Shown: in pieces, positions 43,046 to 53,192 of the stretch
Layout: every line of letters starts with the position of its first letter
Numbering within the stretch: the stretch's first letter is position 1
Source: Clostridia bacterium
GTDB taxonomy: Bacteria; Bacillota; Clostridia; Christensenellales; Borkfalkiaceae
Assembly: GCA_017626305.1 (NCBI GenBank)
Contig: JAGAIW010000116.1
Location: 49,028 to 113,027, forward strand
Direction of reading: 5' to 3'
Length of the DNA: 64,000 nt
Notes under the pieces: model-generated
The model's database searches: none
The model's input: only the letters and a program-made list of their open reading frames with translations
Told to the model about the DNA's origin: nothing
Program-made: the position numbers and the translations under genes

Positions 43046-45979
43046 ATGAAACTCAAAAAAGTACTTTGCGCGATAAGCCTTGCTTTGTGCGCTACCACGT
43101 GCGCGACGGCGGCGGCAACCGTTTTTGCGGAAACCGCTCCGCCCGTCAAGGCAACCGCGCTCGCCCCGTCCGACCTTTGGTTGGAAACGAAAGGGATTAC
43201 GGTGCAAAGCAACGTCGAAATGCCTGATTACTGTAAATCGGGGCTTTTGCAGACGGGCTACGCCGTAACCGACGTAAAGCCGATTACGGAAAAGGATTTA
43301 CAGGACTGGGAGAAAAACGGCGTTAAGGTCACCACCGAAACGGAAAGCGAGCTTTTATATTTCAAAAACGTCATTGATATTGACGGTTTTACTTCGGAAG
43401 ACCACCTTATCGACATCATGCCGCTTACGTCCATTCGCGCAACTTCGCGCGATATGGCAGGCTTGCGCATTTGGCTGTACGACGCGGACGACGAAAGCAA
43501 CTGGATTAGAATCAATCTCAACGCCGTAAACATTACGTCCACTACGGGTACGTACGTTTCCGTAACCACCAGCACGGGGTTCACGGGCGGCTATCGTTGG
43601 GGCAACCAAGCCGATTTAGAGCTGAATAAAAAATACGGTCAATGCGAAACGAGCGTCGGCGGCTTTTATAACGCCGATTATCCGCAGACCAAACGCAACG
43701 AAGAAACGGGGAAATACGAACCCATTCATGCGTTGGATTCGCTCATTTGCCGTCCGTTTTCCATTCGTTACGACGTAGCGAAAAATTCCGTGTATATGCG
43801 TGCAACGAGAAACGATAACTTGACGCATATACTTAATCTCAACGACGAACCGTTAATGGGTTATGGTAAAACGTGGAACGGTTTCACGAATAACCGTATC
43901 CGCCTTGCCGTGCAGGCGCAACGTATTGAAAATTCACCTGCGTCGTATATGCTACTCAACGTGGCTAACGAAGGTATGAACGGTACGCAGGTGGAAGACC
44001 ATTCCGCTCCGTCCTATTTAGAGCACGTTCCAAATGGCGGCGTACCCAAAGCAATCGTCGGCAAGCCGTACAGCGCGTTTGATATTGATTTTTATGATTT
44101 TTACGACGGTGAGCTTGACTATACCGTTAAGGTAAAAGCCCCTGGGGAAAACAATTTTACGACGATAAACGGCACGTTTACGCCGAGCAAGGAAGGGGAG
44201 TATACCCTGCGTTTGGAAGCGACGGACGCCGCGGGCAATAAAACGCCCGTAGATTACGTCGTTAAAGCCGTTCCGCAGGTGGATATGCCCGTACTTTCCA
44301 TGCAGTTTGACGGCGATATCGCCGACTGTAACGTCGGAGCTACGGTACAGCTGCCCACGGCGATTGCAACGGGCGGCAGCGGACCTGTTGCAATTACCAA
44401 GCGTATCGTGCGCGCGGCAGACCATACGGTTATCCCCGTCCAAGGCAATACCTTTACGGCGCTTTACGCGGGGCAATATTCGGTGGAATATACCGCTCGG
44501 GACTATTTGGGTATGACGTTGCAAAAAGAGCTTTCCTTTACCGTTACGGGCGCAAAAACGCCCGCCTTTGAAACGGAACTGCAAATGTATAAGAAGTTTG
44601 TCAGCGGTATTAAGGTAGAGCTGCCTAAGCCCAACGCGTTCGACTATGAAACGCTCCCCGGGCAAAAATTAAACGCTGTCACGAAAATCACCGCGTATAG
44701 CACCAAGGATGATTATACGGAAGAAGTAGAAAACTTTGTATTCACGCCCGACCATGAAAAATTCGGGGATAAAGTTAAACTTGTCTATTTGGTTACTTGC
44801 GCAGCGTATCCCCAAGCGGAATACGCGCAAAAACGCGAATTTGAAGTGGACATCTATGAGCCGAGTTATATTTGGGAGTATTTTACCTACGATACGGAAA
44901 AGATAACCGTTGGGTATAATACCAAGGAAGAAGGACAGTTAGAACAACCCGACCAGTACATGAGTTTAACCATGCAAAGCGACGAGCTGGCTACCTTTAT
45001 CAGTCCGCTCCGCGCGGCGACGTTTGAATTTGAGTTTGCGACGGTAACGCCCGACGCGTTCGACGGGATACGTCTTGTGCTCACCGATAGTTTTGATAGC
45101 ACGCAAACGGTGGAGCTTATCGTCAAACAAAAGGATAACGTGCAATCGTACGTGTATTATAACGGAAAGGAATCGGTGATGAACGGCGGTTTGGGAAATA
45201 GCGCGTATCCGTTGGTGCTCAAATTCCAAAACGGCAACTTATGCGATTACGCAGGCGCAGTCGTTTTCGATATGCAAGACGTCACGTTTACTAGCGGTAA
45301 AATTTGGGCAAGCGCAGGTCTTAGCGGCGTCAACGGCGAAGCCGAACTTAAAATCCGTAAATTTGGTTCGCAGGTTATCCGCGCAAGCTATAAAAATAAC
45401 GTCGTGGAAAGCTTTACCGACCGTTTAAAACCCGAAATCGAAGTGCTTGGTAGGGTAAAGGCTGAACCGGAATTCGGGGAAAGAGTGACGATTCCCACCG
45501 CAAAGGCATACGACTTGTGCAGTCCGTATATGGAAGTTTTCTTTACTTTAACTTCGCCCAGCGGTAAAAAACTGTTCAATAATCAGCCCGTTGCCGAAGA
45601 CGTAAGCTTTATTGCCGAAGAATACGGCACGTACCGTTTGCAATACACGACGGTAGACGCGGCGAATAGAAAGACGAATTTGCCGTTTAATATCGTTATC
45701 TCGGATACGACGACGCCTACGATTGATTATATCGGAAAAACGGAAATTGCCTGTAAAGCAGGGGATACGCTGTACTTCCCCAACGTAAAGGCGTACGACG
45801 CAATCGACGAAGAACCGACGCTCATGGTATTCGTTTGTACGACGGACGGCAATCTTATTAACGTAACGGATACGTTGCAATATACCTTTACGAAAAAGGG
45901 CAAGTACGTACTTCGTTATTATGCGTACGACGCAAACTATAACGTTGCCATTCAAGACGTTACCGTTACGGTAGGATAA
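43046..45979 (+). CDS. Secreted multidomain Ig-like surface protein
   Basis: 977 residues. Signal peptide about 1-30 (cleavage near VFA-ET). Residues 30-310 form a beta-rich domain (HLIDIMPLTSIRATSRDMAG, then LRIWLYDADDESNWIRINL) suggestive of a laminin-G/lectin fold. Then come bacterial Ig-like domains (about 325-500), another beta-rich domain (about 610-780) and two Ig-like domains to the end (TIPTAKAYDLCSPYMEVFF and DTLYFPNVKAYDAIDEEPTL are homologous). No C-terminal anchor or catalytic motif seen. It follows the permeases by 15 bases with AAGGAG, so it belongs to the transporter operon and probably captures the substrate. Confidence 0.82.
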   Translation: MKLKKVLCAISLALCATTCATAAATVFAETAPPVKATALAPSDLWLETKGITVQSNVEMPDYCKSGLLQTGYAVTDVKPITEKDLQDWEKNGVKVTTETESELLYFKNVIDIDGFTSEDHLIDIMPLTSIRATSRDMAGLRIWLYDADDESNWIRINLNAVNITSTTGTYVSVTTSTGFTGGYRWGNQADLELNKKYGQCETSVGGFYNADYPQTKRNEETGKYEPIHALDSLICRPFSIRYDVAKNSVYMRATRNDNLTHILNLNDEPLMGYGKTWNGFTNNRIRLAVQAQRIENSPASYMLLNVANEGMNGTQVEDHSAPSYLEHVPNGGVPKAIVGKPYSAFDIDFYDFYDGELDYTVKVKAPGENNFTTINGTFTPSKEGEYTLRLEATDAAGNKTPVDYVVKAVPQVDMPVLSMQFDGDIADCNVGATVQLPTAIATGGSGPVAITKRIVRAADHTVIPVQGNTFTALYAGQYSVEYTARDYLGMTLQKELSFTVTGAKTPAFETELQMYKKFVSGIKVELPKPNAFDYETLPGQKLNAVTKITAYSTKDDYTEEVENFVFTPDHEKFGDKVKLVYLVTCAAYPQAEYAQKREFEVDIYEPSYIWEYFTYDTEKITVGYNTKEEGQLEQPDQYMSLTMQSDELATFISPLRAATFEFEFATVTPDAFDGIRLVLTDSFDSTQTVELIVKQKDNVQSYVYYNGKESVMNGGLGNSAYPLVLKFQNGNLCDYAGAVVFDMQDVTFTSGKIWASAGLSGVNGEAELKIRKFGSQVIRASYKNNVVESFTDRLKPEIEVLGRVKAEPEFGERVTIPTAKAYDLCSPYMEVFFTLTSPSGKKLFNNQPVAEDVSFIAEEYGTYRLQYTTVDAANRKTNLPFNIVISDTTTPTIDYIGKTEIACKAGDTLYFPNVKAYDAIDEEPTLMVFVCTTDGNLINVTDTLQYTFTKKGKYVLRYYAYDANYNVAIQDVTVTVG

Positions 45980-45991
45980 GGAGAAAAAGAC

Positions 45992-47971
45992 GTGAAGACA
46001 AAAAAGATATTATATATGACGCTTGCTCTTTTGATGAGCGCGTCTATGGGAACAATCGCCGCTTGCGGCGGGGGAGATTCTTCCTCGGAAAAAGACAGCT
46101 CGTCTTCTTTAACCGATAGCAGCAGCTCGGTAGAAGAACCGCAAGAAGAACCGCTTGTGCCGGTGTTTGAAGAAACGTCCATCAAGCTTGCCGATAACGG
46201 TGTGACGAGCTATAAAATCGTCATTTCCGACCAGGCGTCGGCGGCGGAAGAATACGCTGCAAACGAACTTGCCACTTATCTTGGCAGAGCGACGGGCGCA
46301 ACCTTCCCTATTGTCAAGGATAACACCGTTTCGTCGGCAACTTCGCAAGATTATATCCTTTCCGTCGGTAGAAACGATTTGCTCACGGCAAGCGGTATCA
46401 CCGTCGACCGTAACGAAGTTACGCGTGACGGATATAGAATTGTCAGAAAAGACAATACCGTGTACATTTGCGGCGGCTACGATACGGGGACGGCGTTTGG
46501 CGTGTACGAATTCATGAACCACCAAGTGGGTTACGAAGCGTATACCGCGGAAGAAATTTACTATGACGATTCGCCCGTTGTATACGTGCGTGATTTTGAT
46601 TATACGGATATCCCTGATTTTGCGGATAGATTGATTGACGGACTGTACTGGGCAGACGCAAACACGGCGTATAAGCACCGTATCGTAAACGATCGCGAAT
46701 CGGTTGCTCGTTACGGCTACGGTTGCGGCGCGGACTGGATTCCTTCGTCGGGACATACCTTGAAAATTATCGTCCCCGAAGATAAGTATAAAGAAGCACA
46801 CCCCGAATGGTTCTTGGCGACGCCAAACGCACCGTCGTCCAACCCGGCGTGGGCGCAGCCTTGCTATACCAGCGAAAGCTTTATTACAACGTTCATTGAA
46901 AACATGAAAGAACGTATTCTTGCCAAAACGGACGGCTATATCGTCAATATCGCGCAGGAAGACGGTACGACGTGGTGTCCTTGCTCCACCTGTGACGGCG
47001 AACGTAAGCAATACACTACGACGGGATATATGCTCCGTTTCGTCAATAAAATCGTTACTGAGCTCGAAAAGTGGCATCAAGAAGTATGCCCTGAAAGAAA
47101 GCTCATTTACGCTACGTTCTCTTATGGGAATACGACGGACGCGCCGTTAAACGACGACGGTCAGCTCATTGACGAAAGCTGTCGTCCGCACGAAAAACTG
47201 TGGATTCGTAAGGCGACGTCGGGTATGTGCGGTTATCATACGTTGGATAATCCTACCTGCACGCAAAATCGCAAAATCGTCAATTCCATGGAAAACTGGC
47301 TGACGCTTACCGATCAATATATTTGGTGGGATTATGCGGCAAGCTATTCTAACTATTTGACGTTTTTCCCCGACTTCGGCTCGATTCAAAGCTTTTTCCG
47401 CGCCTATAAAGAATGGGGCGTAAACAATTTGTTCCGTGAATATAATTCGGGTGGCAACGTAACGCCGTTTGGGTACTTGCGTGGGTATATGTATTCCAAA
47501 TTTATGTGGAATACCGAACACGACGCCGAAACGCTTATGGATAATTTTATTACCCATTATTATAAAGACGTTGCTCCGCAAATGCGCGCGCTTTTGAATT
47601 TACTCCGCACCCATTACGCGGTTATGGACGCGACCTTTGACGGCGGCATGCACGCTTTGCCTGCAACCGATTTAGACGTGAGAAAGTGGCCCAAACGTAT
47701 CGTTGACCAAGCCGAAAGCATTTGCAACGACGCTTTGGACGTAATTGCGCGTATGGAAGATAGAACGACGGCGGCAAAGCTGCGTGAACGCGTGCTTACC
47801 GAACGGCTGTGTATCTATTATTTGAAGGTCAGCAATTACGATAACTACGGTTATGATAGCGCAGATTACGCGTCTTTTGTTGCGCAGTATATCAGCGACG
47901 GTAACGAAATCGGTATTACCCGTATTAGCGAAAAGGTGTCTTGGGCAAGCCATATTGCCACGCTCGGTTAA
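45992..47971 (+). CDS. DUF4838 lipoprotein, putative extracellular glycoside hydrolase
   Basis: 659 residues, GTG start with AAGGAG upstream. Lipobox TIAACGGG (Cys25) and a Ser/Glu linker. Residues 60-200 form an alpha-glucuronidase N-terminal-like domain (AEEYAANELATYLGRATGATFP, here split across 20-residue limits), and residues 200-560 match the DUF4838 barrel-like region (VNIAQEDGTTWCPCSTCDGE, LIYATFSYGNTT). DUF4838 proteins are related to GH67/GH20-type barrels and are usually annotated as uncharacterised hydrolases. Anchored outside the cell, it could trim the polymer before uptake by the neighbouring ABC system. Confidence 0.82.
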   Translation: MKTKKILYMTLALLMSASMGTIAACGGGDSSSEKDSSSSLTDSSSSVEEPQEEPLVPVFEETSIKLADNGVTSYKIVISDQASAAEEYAANELATYLGRATGATFPIVKDNTVSSATSQDYILSVGRNDLLTASGITVDRNEVTRDGYRIVRKDNTVYICGGYDTGTAFGVYEFMNHQVGYEAYTAEEIYYDDSPVVYVRDFDYTDIPDFADRLIDGLYWADANTAYKHRIVNDRESVARYGYGCGADWIPSSGHTLKIIVPEDKYKEAHPEWFLATPNAPSSNPAWAQPCYTSESFITTFIENMKERILAKTDGYIVNIAQEDGTTWCPCSTCDGERKQYTTTGYMLRFVNKIVTELEKWHQEVCPERKLIYATFSYGNTTDAPLNDDGQLIDESCRPHEKLWIRKATSGMCGYHTLDNPTCTQNRKIVNSMENWLTLTDQYIWWDYAASYSNYLTFFPDFGSIQSFFRAYKEWGVNNLFREYNSGGNVTPFGYLRGYMYSKFMWNTEHDAETLMDNFITHYYKDVAPQMRALLNLLRTHYAVMDATFDGGMHALPATDLDVRKWPKRIVDQAESICNDALDVIARMEDRTTAAKLRERVLTERLCIYYLKVSNYDNYGYDSADYASFVAQYISDGNEIGITRISEKVSWASHIATLG

Positions 47972-47976
47972 GCTAC

Positions 47977-48005
47977 TTGACAGAGCGGATGAAAAAGAGT
48001 ATAAT
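47977..48005 (+). promoter_or_regulatory. Consensus sigma-A promoter for the GH31-GH20 pair
   Basis: TTGACA (47977-47982), 17-bp spacer, TATAAT (48000-48005), directly after the DUF4838 stop. Confidence 0.88.
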
Positions 48006-48034
48006 GTTTACTATTCAAAAGACGGGAGCAGTAC

Positions 48035-49585
48035 ATGGTCAATTATAGCAAACGTTTTTCATTTACGATAAAGGACGGCGAATTTTGGTGGGGCGGCGTA
48101 GTGGCGCACGGTCAACGCATGCCGTTTACCAAAAGCAGCGAATATTCGTTTGATTGCAATGAAAACGCAACGGGTAACCCTTATCACGGTTTATTTACCA
48201 GCAATTTAGGGAGATATTTATACGTGGAAGGCGGTAGCGCCTTTACGGTAAAAGACGGTATTTTTACCGTCTTTTACAATGATATTGCGGAATTTTCAGA
48301 AAATCATACGAATTTGAAAGACGCATACCTTGCCGCCGCAAAGAAATATTTTTCCCGCGATAGCGTAGAAATCCCTAAGCAACTGCTCACCCGTCCGCAG
48401 TTTTGTACTTGGGCGGAAATGGATATCCACGTTTCGCAGGAAAAGATAGAAAAATACGTAGACGGTATTCAAAAAAGCGGTATGCCCTACGGGCTTTTGA
48501 TTATCGACGACGGTTGGAGCTGCGATTACGGCGACTGGCGTTTTCACGAAGAAAAATTTCCTAATCCCAAGGGCATGGTGGATAAATTGCACGCCATGGG
48601 CTTTGCCGTGGAATTGTGGTTAGTTCCGTTTGTCAACGTAGCTACACCCGATTACGAGTTGCTTTGTCGGCATAACGCCTTTATCCGTGAGAACACGGGT
48701 GCGGTGGCAAAGAAAGAGTGGTGGAATGGAAAAAGCGCGCTGCTCGATATGACGAACCCGTTTGCGTGGGAGTGGCTGAAAGGCAAACTGGACTTTCTTA
48801 TGCAAACGTACGGCGTCGACGGCTTTAAATTTGACGCAGGCGGGGAAAATTACTACGCCTTCGACGACGTCACGTATCAGCAGGTATCGCCTGCGCAGCA
48901 TTGTGATTTGTGGGCAAAATTCGCGAATCAATACCGTTATAACGAATTGCGCGAAGTGCTGGGCTATTGCGGTCAGCACTACGTACTGCGCTTAAACGAC
49001 AAACGCCGTTCGTGGAGCGAAACGGACGGTATCGGCGCACTTGTGCCGCACACCCTTTTAGCGGGACTTTGCGGTTATCCGTTTTGTTGTCCCGATATGA
49101 TCGGCGGCGGGCAAATCGCCGACTTTCGCTCGGCAAACGGGGCAGAGTACGATTTCGAGCTGGTCAGCCGTTTTTGCGAATGTTCCGCGCTGATGCCGAG
49201 CATGCAATTTTCCCATGCTTACTGGGAAAAGGACGGGCGGGAAAAATCGCTGTTTTTGCAATACGCGCTTTTACATACGCAAATGGAAGAGTATCTTCTT
49301 TCACTCGTTCAAGAATCAAAGGAAACGCACGCGCCTATCGTACGGCATCTGGAATACGAATTTCCCCATCAAGGGTACGCTAGGGAAATGCGCGCCTTTA
49401 TGTTTGGGTCGGAGTATTTGGTAACGCCCGTTACCAAACAGGGCGAAACCAGCCAAACGGTTCGTTTGCCCAAGGGGACGGACTGGACGTATATACCTAC
49501 GGGCAAAACGTATTGCGGCGGAGAAACCGTTTGTGTGGACGCGCCCGTCGGTACGTTGGCATACTTTAAGAAAAATGCGCGCTAA
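48035..49585 (+). CDS. Glycoside hydrolase family 31 protein
   Basis: 516 residues, no signal peptide. The catalytic nucleophile is D267 in VDGFKFDAGG, with YGLLIIDDGW and FCCPDMIGGG as other family blocks. It lacks the long N-terminal part of classical alpha-glucosidases and resembles the shorter myogenesis-regulating glycosidase-like branch. Likely an alpha-glycosidase acting in the cytoplasm on imported sugars. GGGAG ribosome-binding site. Its own strong promoter separates it from the surface operon. Confidence 0.9.
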   Translation: MVNYSKRFSFTIKDGEFWWGGVVAHGQRMPFTKSSEYSFDCNENATGNPYHGLFTSNLGRYLYVEGGSAFTVKDGIFTVFYNDIAEFSENHTNLKDAYLAAAKKYFSRDSVEIPKQLLTRPQFCTWAEMDIHVSQEKIEKYVDGIQKSGMPYGLLIIDDGWSCDYGDWRFHEEKFPNPKGMVDKLHAMGFAVELWLVPFVNVATPDYELLCRHNAFIRENTGAVAKKEWWNGKSALLDMTNPFAWEWLKGKLDFLMQTYGVDGFKFDAGGENYYAFDDVTYQQVSPAQHCDLWAKFANQYRYNELREVLGYCGQHYVLRLNDKRRSWSETDGIGALVPHTLLAGLCGYPFCCPDMIGGGQIADFRSANGAEYDFELVSRFCECSALMPSMQFSHAYWEKDGREKSLFLQYALLHTQMEEYLLSLVQESKETHAPIVRHLEYEFPHQGYAREMRAFMFGSEYLVTPVTKQGETSQTVRLPKGTDWTYIPTGKTYCGGETVCVDAPVGTLAYFKKNAR

Positions 49586-49610
49586 GCGCTAAGATAAGGA
49601 GAAAAAAACA

Positions 49611-51446
49611 ATGCAAACGCTGTTACAAGGTATTCGAGAAGAAATCGGATTTGTCTTTCCTGAAAACACCGTTTATCAGCAAAGAGAGAAAGGGCTTTCG
49701 CTCACGCTTGAAAACGGGAAATATACCGTAGGGTATTCGTCGGCGGCGGATATCGCCCGCGCGGCGTTGCTTGCAAAACGCAATAACGGTATAGCGGAAT
49801 ATCGTCTACAAGAACAGTCTGACTACGACGATTTGTGTTTTATGGTAGACTGTTCCAGAAACGCCGTACATAACCTGCCTACGGTGAAAAAACTCATTCG
49901 TAATATTGCTATGCTTGGATTTAATTCTATCATGCTCTACACGGAAGATACCTATCAAATTAAGGACGAGCCCGTTTTTGGATATCTTCGCGGCGGATAT
50001 ACGATAGAAGAAATGAAGGAGATTGACGCCTACGCTTGCTCGTTTGGTATCGAAGTCATTCCCTGTATCCAAACGCTTGCGCATCTGCGCGGTTTAAAAC
50101 GCTGGTATGCCGATTATCAAGGCATATTCGATTGCGAAGATATTCTTATGGTCGGCGAAGAACGGGTGTATGCGTTGATTGAAAATATGTTCAAAACGCT
50201 GTCCGAATGTTTCTCTTCCCGCCGTATTCATATCGGCATGGACGAAGCGCACATGGTCGGTCGCGGCGCGTATATGGATAAGCACGGGTGCAGAAACCGT
50301 TTTGATATTTTAAGCGAGCATTTGCAGGTTATATCCAAGCTTTTGGATAAATACGGCTATCAGGCGGGCATTATGTGGAGCGATATGTTTTGGAAAATCG
50401 CCAAAGAAACCAAGGAATGTGTGGATAAACAGGGCAGAGTATGTATTCCCCCGTCCGTATTAGAACGCTTGCCTAATAACGTACAGGTATGCCATTGGAA
50501 CTACGCGTCCAAATGGTCGGCGGCGTACGAAGACTATTTCCGTATGCATAAAGGGTTCAAAACGCCCGTATGGTTTGCCGAAGCGGCGCATAAATGCACG
50601 GGGTATATGCCGGCGACGTACAGCAATAATAACGCCGTAGAGCTTGCCGTTCGCATGACGAAAAAATACGATATGAAGAGCATTATTTACTGCGCTTGGG
50701 CAGACGACGGCGCGGAATGTTCGCTCTTTTCCGTATTGCCGAATATGGCGTATATGGGCAATAAAGCGCGCGGAAAGAATAAGGGGGACGCTAAAAAGGA
50801 CTTTTACGCGCTTACGGGTTATTCGTTTGATCAGTTTATGAAGGTAGGCTATGCGGACAGTTGTTGCGGAAAGGTGGCGGACGGCTGCTCGCCGACTAAG
50901 CTTGCGCTGTATAACGATTTGTTCTTGGGACAAATGGATTTTAACGTTATTCCCGAATACTTAGAATATTTCAAAAAAGCGCGCACGGTTGCCCGTCGCA
51001 TGACGAAAGGTCAGTACGGATATATTTTCCGTACGATAGCCGATCTTTGCGACGTAGTCATTATCAAATACGATATGGGTATCCGTTTGCGTACGGCGTA
51101 TCAAGCAGGAGATAAGCAAACGCTTGCAGAAATTGCCGATGAAATGACGAAACTGCAAAGAAAACTGCGTGCCTTTATTGTCAGCTTGCGTGCTCAATGG
51201 CTGACGACGAATAAACCGCACGGTTTTGAAATACTCGAATTCCGTATCGGCGGTTTAATCGAACGCACGAAAGCCTGTCAGCAGCGCTTGCGTCAATACG
51301 TAAAAGGCGAGATAGACGCCATTCCCGAGCTTGCTGAAAAACTTTTAGGCGAAGTCTTGGAAGGGCGCAATCCCCGTACGGGTAGATTTGGCTACAACAG
51401 CTTTATGTTGACGGCAAGCGTCAACTCGTTTGGGAAATCGTCGTAA
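49611..51446 (+). CDS. GH20-like beta-N-acetylhexosaminidase
   Basis: 611 residues, no signal peptide. The family 20 catalytic pair Asp-Glu is D211-E212 in RIHIGMDEAHMVGRG, preceded by an N-terminal domain (1-70) and the strand FMVDCSRNAV. The C-terminal 200 residues are helical (KLQRKLRAFIVSLRAQWL). Cytoplasmic exo-beta-hexosaminidases of this pattern are known, but the exact sugar is not deducible. Follows the GH31 gene by 25 bases with AAGGAG. Confidence 0.85.
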   Translation: MQTLLQGIREEIGFVFPENTVYQQREKGLSLTLENGKYTVGYSSAADIARAALLAKRNNGIAEYRLQEQSDYDDLCFMVDCSRNAVHNLPTVKKLIRNIAMLGFNSIMLYTEDTYQIKDEPVFGYLRGGYTIEEMKEIDAYACSFGIEVIPCIQTLAHLRGLKRWYADYQGIFDCEDILMVGEERVYALIENMFKTLSECFSSRRIHIGMDEAHMVGRGAYMDKHGCRNRFDILSEHLQVISKLLDKYGYQAGIMWSDMFWKIAKETKECVDKQGRVCIPPSVLERLPNNVQVCHWNYASKWSAAYEDYFRMHKGFKTPVWFAEAAHKCTGYMPATYSNNNAVELAVRMTKKYDMKSIIYCAWADDGAECSLFSVLPNMAYMGNKARGKNKGDAKKDFYALTGYSFDQFMKVGYADSCCGKVADGCSPTKLALYNDLFLGQMDFNVIPEYLEYFKKARTVARRMTKGQYGYIFRTIADLCDVVIIKYDMGIRLRTAYQAGDKQTLAEIADEMTKLQRKLRAFIVSLRAQWLTTNKPHGFEILEFRIGGLIERTKACQQRLRQYVKGEIDAIPELAEKLLGEVLEGRNPRTGRFGYNSFMLTASVNSFGKSS

Positions 51447-51477
51447 CGCGAAAAATCTTATAAATAATTGAACAAAT

Positions 51478-51509
51478 AACGGGTTACCGCTTGCGTAATC
51501 CGTTGTTTT
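51478..51509 (+). terminator. Terminator of the GH31-GH20 operon
   Basis: AACGGGTTAC (51478-51487) pairs with GTAATCCGTT (51495-51504) with one mismatch, followed by GTTTTGTG. Confidence 0.65.
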
Positions 51510-51550
51510 GTGTTATGATTATAGTAATCTTTTTTTTCAGGAGTAACGTT

Positions 51551-52327
51551 ATGAATACCGTTTTAAAAATTGCGACGTATAATATCGCGCACGGCTTGAA
51601 CTTTTCCACCTACGACGGGTCTTTCCCCGCAGGGCAATTACCCGTAACCTTGGACGAAACGGCGAAGGTGATTCGCTCGTTAAACGCAGATATCGTGGGC
51701 TTGAACGAAGTGTATAATTCGGGCGGCGGCGCGTTGGATATGCAAACGGATACCTTGGCAAAGCTTTCGGGAAAGCCCTATCAAATGTTTGCCGAAGCCA
51801 TTGTCTTTCCAAATAATCCGCCGAGGAGCTACGGGAATGCCTTTCTTTCGGATAAGCGTATTCTTTCGCGGAAGGTGGTCAAAATACCTTCTCCCGTCGG
51901 CGACGAACGCCGCCCCGAAGAAAATGAATACTATGAAGATCGCGCTATTTTACAGGCGCAAATTCAGGCGGATTTCGGTATCGTCACCGTACTCGTTGCC
52001 CATTTTGGCTTGAACGGTTTAGAACAAGAACGCATGATAAACGCGCTGGTACGAATCATTGACAATGCAAAAACACCCTTGATTTTAATGGGGGATTTCA
52101 ACGTTCGTCCCGATTCGCCTGTTTTACAACCGCTGTACGATAGATTGCAAAGCGCGGCAAAGGTTACGGGCAATACCGAGTATACGTTCTCGACGTATAA
52201 TCCTTATCAAACGATAGACTATTTTTTCGTGTCGCGTGATTTTTTGGTTACCGATTATCAAGTAATCAAAAACCGTACGTCCGACCATATGCCTTGCACG
52301 GCAACCATTGAATGGAAAGGAAAATAA
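51551..52327 (+). CDS. Endonuclease/exonuclease/phosphatase family protein
   Basis: 258 residues from the ATG at 51551 (AGGAG upstream); an earlier ATG would add 20 hydrophobic residues overlapping the promoter. EEP-fold blocks are complete: ATYNIAHG, GLNEVYN (metal Glu), LMGDFNVRPDSP (Asp, Asn) and TSDHMP (Asp-His). Members cleave phosphodiesters in nucleic acids, phospholipids or inositol phosphates, so the substrate is open. No signal peptide. Confidence 0.88.
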   Translation: MNTVLKIATYNIAHGLNFSTYDGSFPAGQLPVTLDETAKVIRSLNADIVGLNEVYNSGGGALDMQTDTLAKLSGKPYQMFAEAIVFPNNPPRSYGNAFLSDKRILSRKVVKIPSPVGDERRPEENEYYEDRAILQAQIQADFGIVTVLVAHFGLNGLEQERMINALVRIIDNAKTPLILMGDFNVRPDSPVLQPLYDRLQSAAKVTGNTEYTFSTYNPYQTIDYFFVSRDFLVTDYQVIKNRTSDHMPCTATIEWKGK

Positions 52328-52334
52328 AGCTCAT

Positions 52335-53192
52335 ATGCAAAAGAAAGAAATTTTACAAGAGTTAAAAGGCTATTTGTTTATGCTGCTTGCCTGTGTTGCC
52401 TATGGTATGAGTACGTCGTTATTCCTTGCGCCAAACTCTATTATCGCAGGCGGAATTGCAGGTCTTTCCGTACTTGTCAATTACTTCAATGAACAGATTC
52501 CTATCGGTGTTCTTTCCATTGTTTTTAATTTGCCTATCCTAATTTTTGGCATTAAATATCAGGGTTGGAAATTTATTTTCCGTTGTCTTTTGACGATAGT
52601 TACCCTTGGCGTCGTTACCGACTTGTTGGCGTTTTTTCCTGCTATGACAAACGATAGCGTATTGTCTTCGCTCTACGGCGGAGTATGTCAAGGAATAGCC
52701 GTCGGCTTGTTTGTTAAATACGAATTTTCCAGCGGCGGTACGGAATTGCTCGGTAGATTGATTGCCCGTTTGGTTAAAGTGGTGAAAATCCCCGTATGCG
52801 TAGGCATATTAGATGGGATTATCGTCCTTGCCGGCGCTATCGCTACCCAAACGCCTAACAATATGCTGTACGCGCTTATCGTCGTATTCGTCAGCACTAA
52901 GGTTTCCGAAGTCGTTCTTGTCGGCTTGGAAAAATCCAAAATGTGTATTATCATTACGGATAAAGGGGAAGAGCTTTCCGACGTGCTCGTACATAGTAGT
53001 CCGCGCGGCGTTACCATGCTTGCAGGTCAAGGTATGTATACCCATAATAACCACGACGTCTTACTTACCTGTGTAAAAAACAGACAGCTCACCCAGCTTC
53101 GTCAGCTTGTCAAAAGCGTAGACGAGCACGCCTTTATCATTATTAACGAGTCGGTGGAAGTACGGGGGAAGGGCTTTCAGTCATTAGAATAA
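52335..53192 (+). CDS. YitT family membrane protein
   Basis: 285 residues from the ATG at 52335. Five or six membrane segments (1-190) with the family block FLAPNSIIAGGIAGLSVLVN, then the soluble C-terminal DUF2179 domain (MCIIITDKGEELSDVLVHSS through the end). The YitT family is widespread in Firmicutes with unsettled function. A dispersed repeat begins at its stop. Confidence 0.92.
   Translation: MQKKEILQELKGYLFMLLACVAYGMSTSLFLAPNSIIAGGIAGLSVLVNYFNEQIPIGVLSIVFNLPILIFGIKYQGWKFIFRCLLTIVTLGVVTDLLAFFPAMTNDSVLSSLYGGVCQGIAVGLFVKYEFSSGGTELLGRLIARLVKVVKIPVCVGILDGIIVLAGAIATQTPNNMLYALIVVFVSTKVSEVVLVGLEKSKMCIIITDKGEELSDVLVHSSPRGVTMLAGQGMYTHNNHDVLLTCVKNRQLTQLRQLVKSVDEHAFIIINESVEVRGKGFQSLE

Noticed and set aside
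46109..47080. Minus-strand frame of 323 codons opposite the DUF4838 gene
   Set aside because: Antisense shadow of a well-supported gene; arginine- and valine-rich translation without domain features.
52308..52334. TTG start adding nine residues to the YitT protein
   Set aside because: It lies inside the upstream gene without a ribosome-binding site; the ATG at 52335 gives the normal N-terminus.
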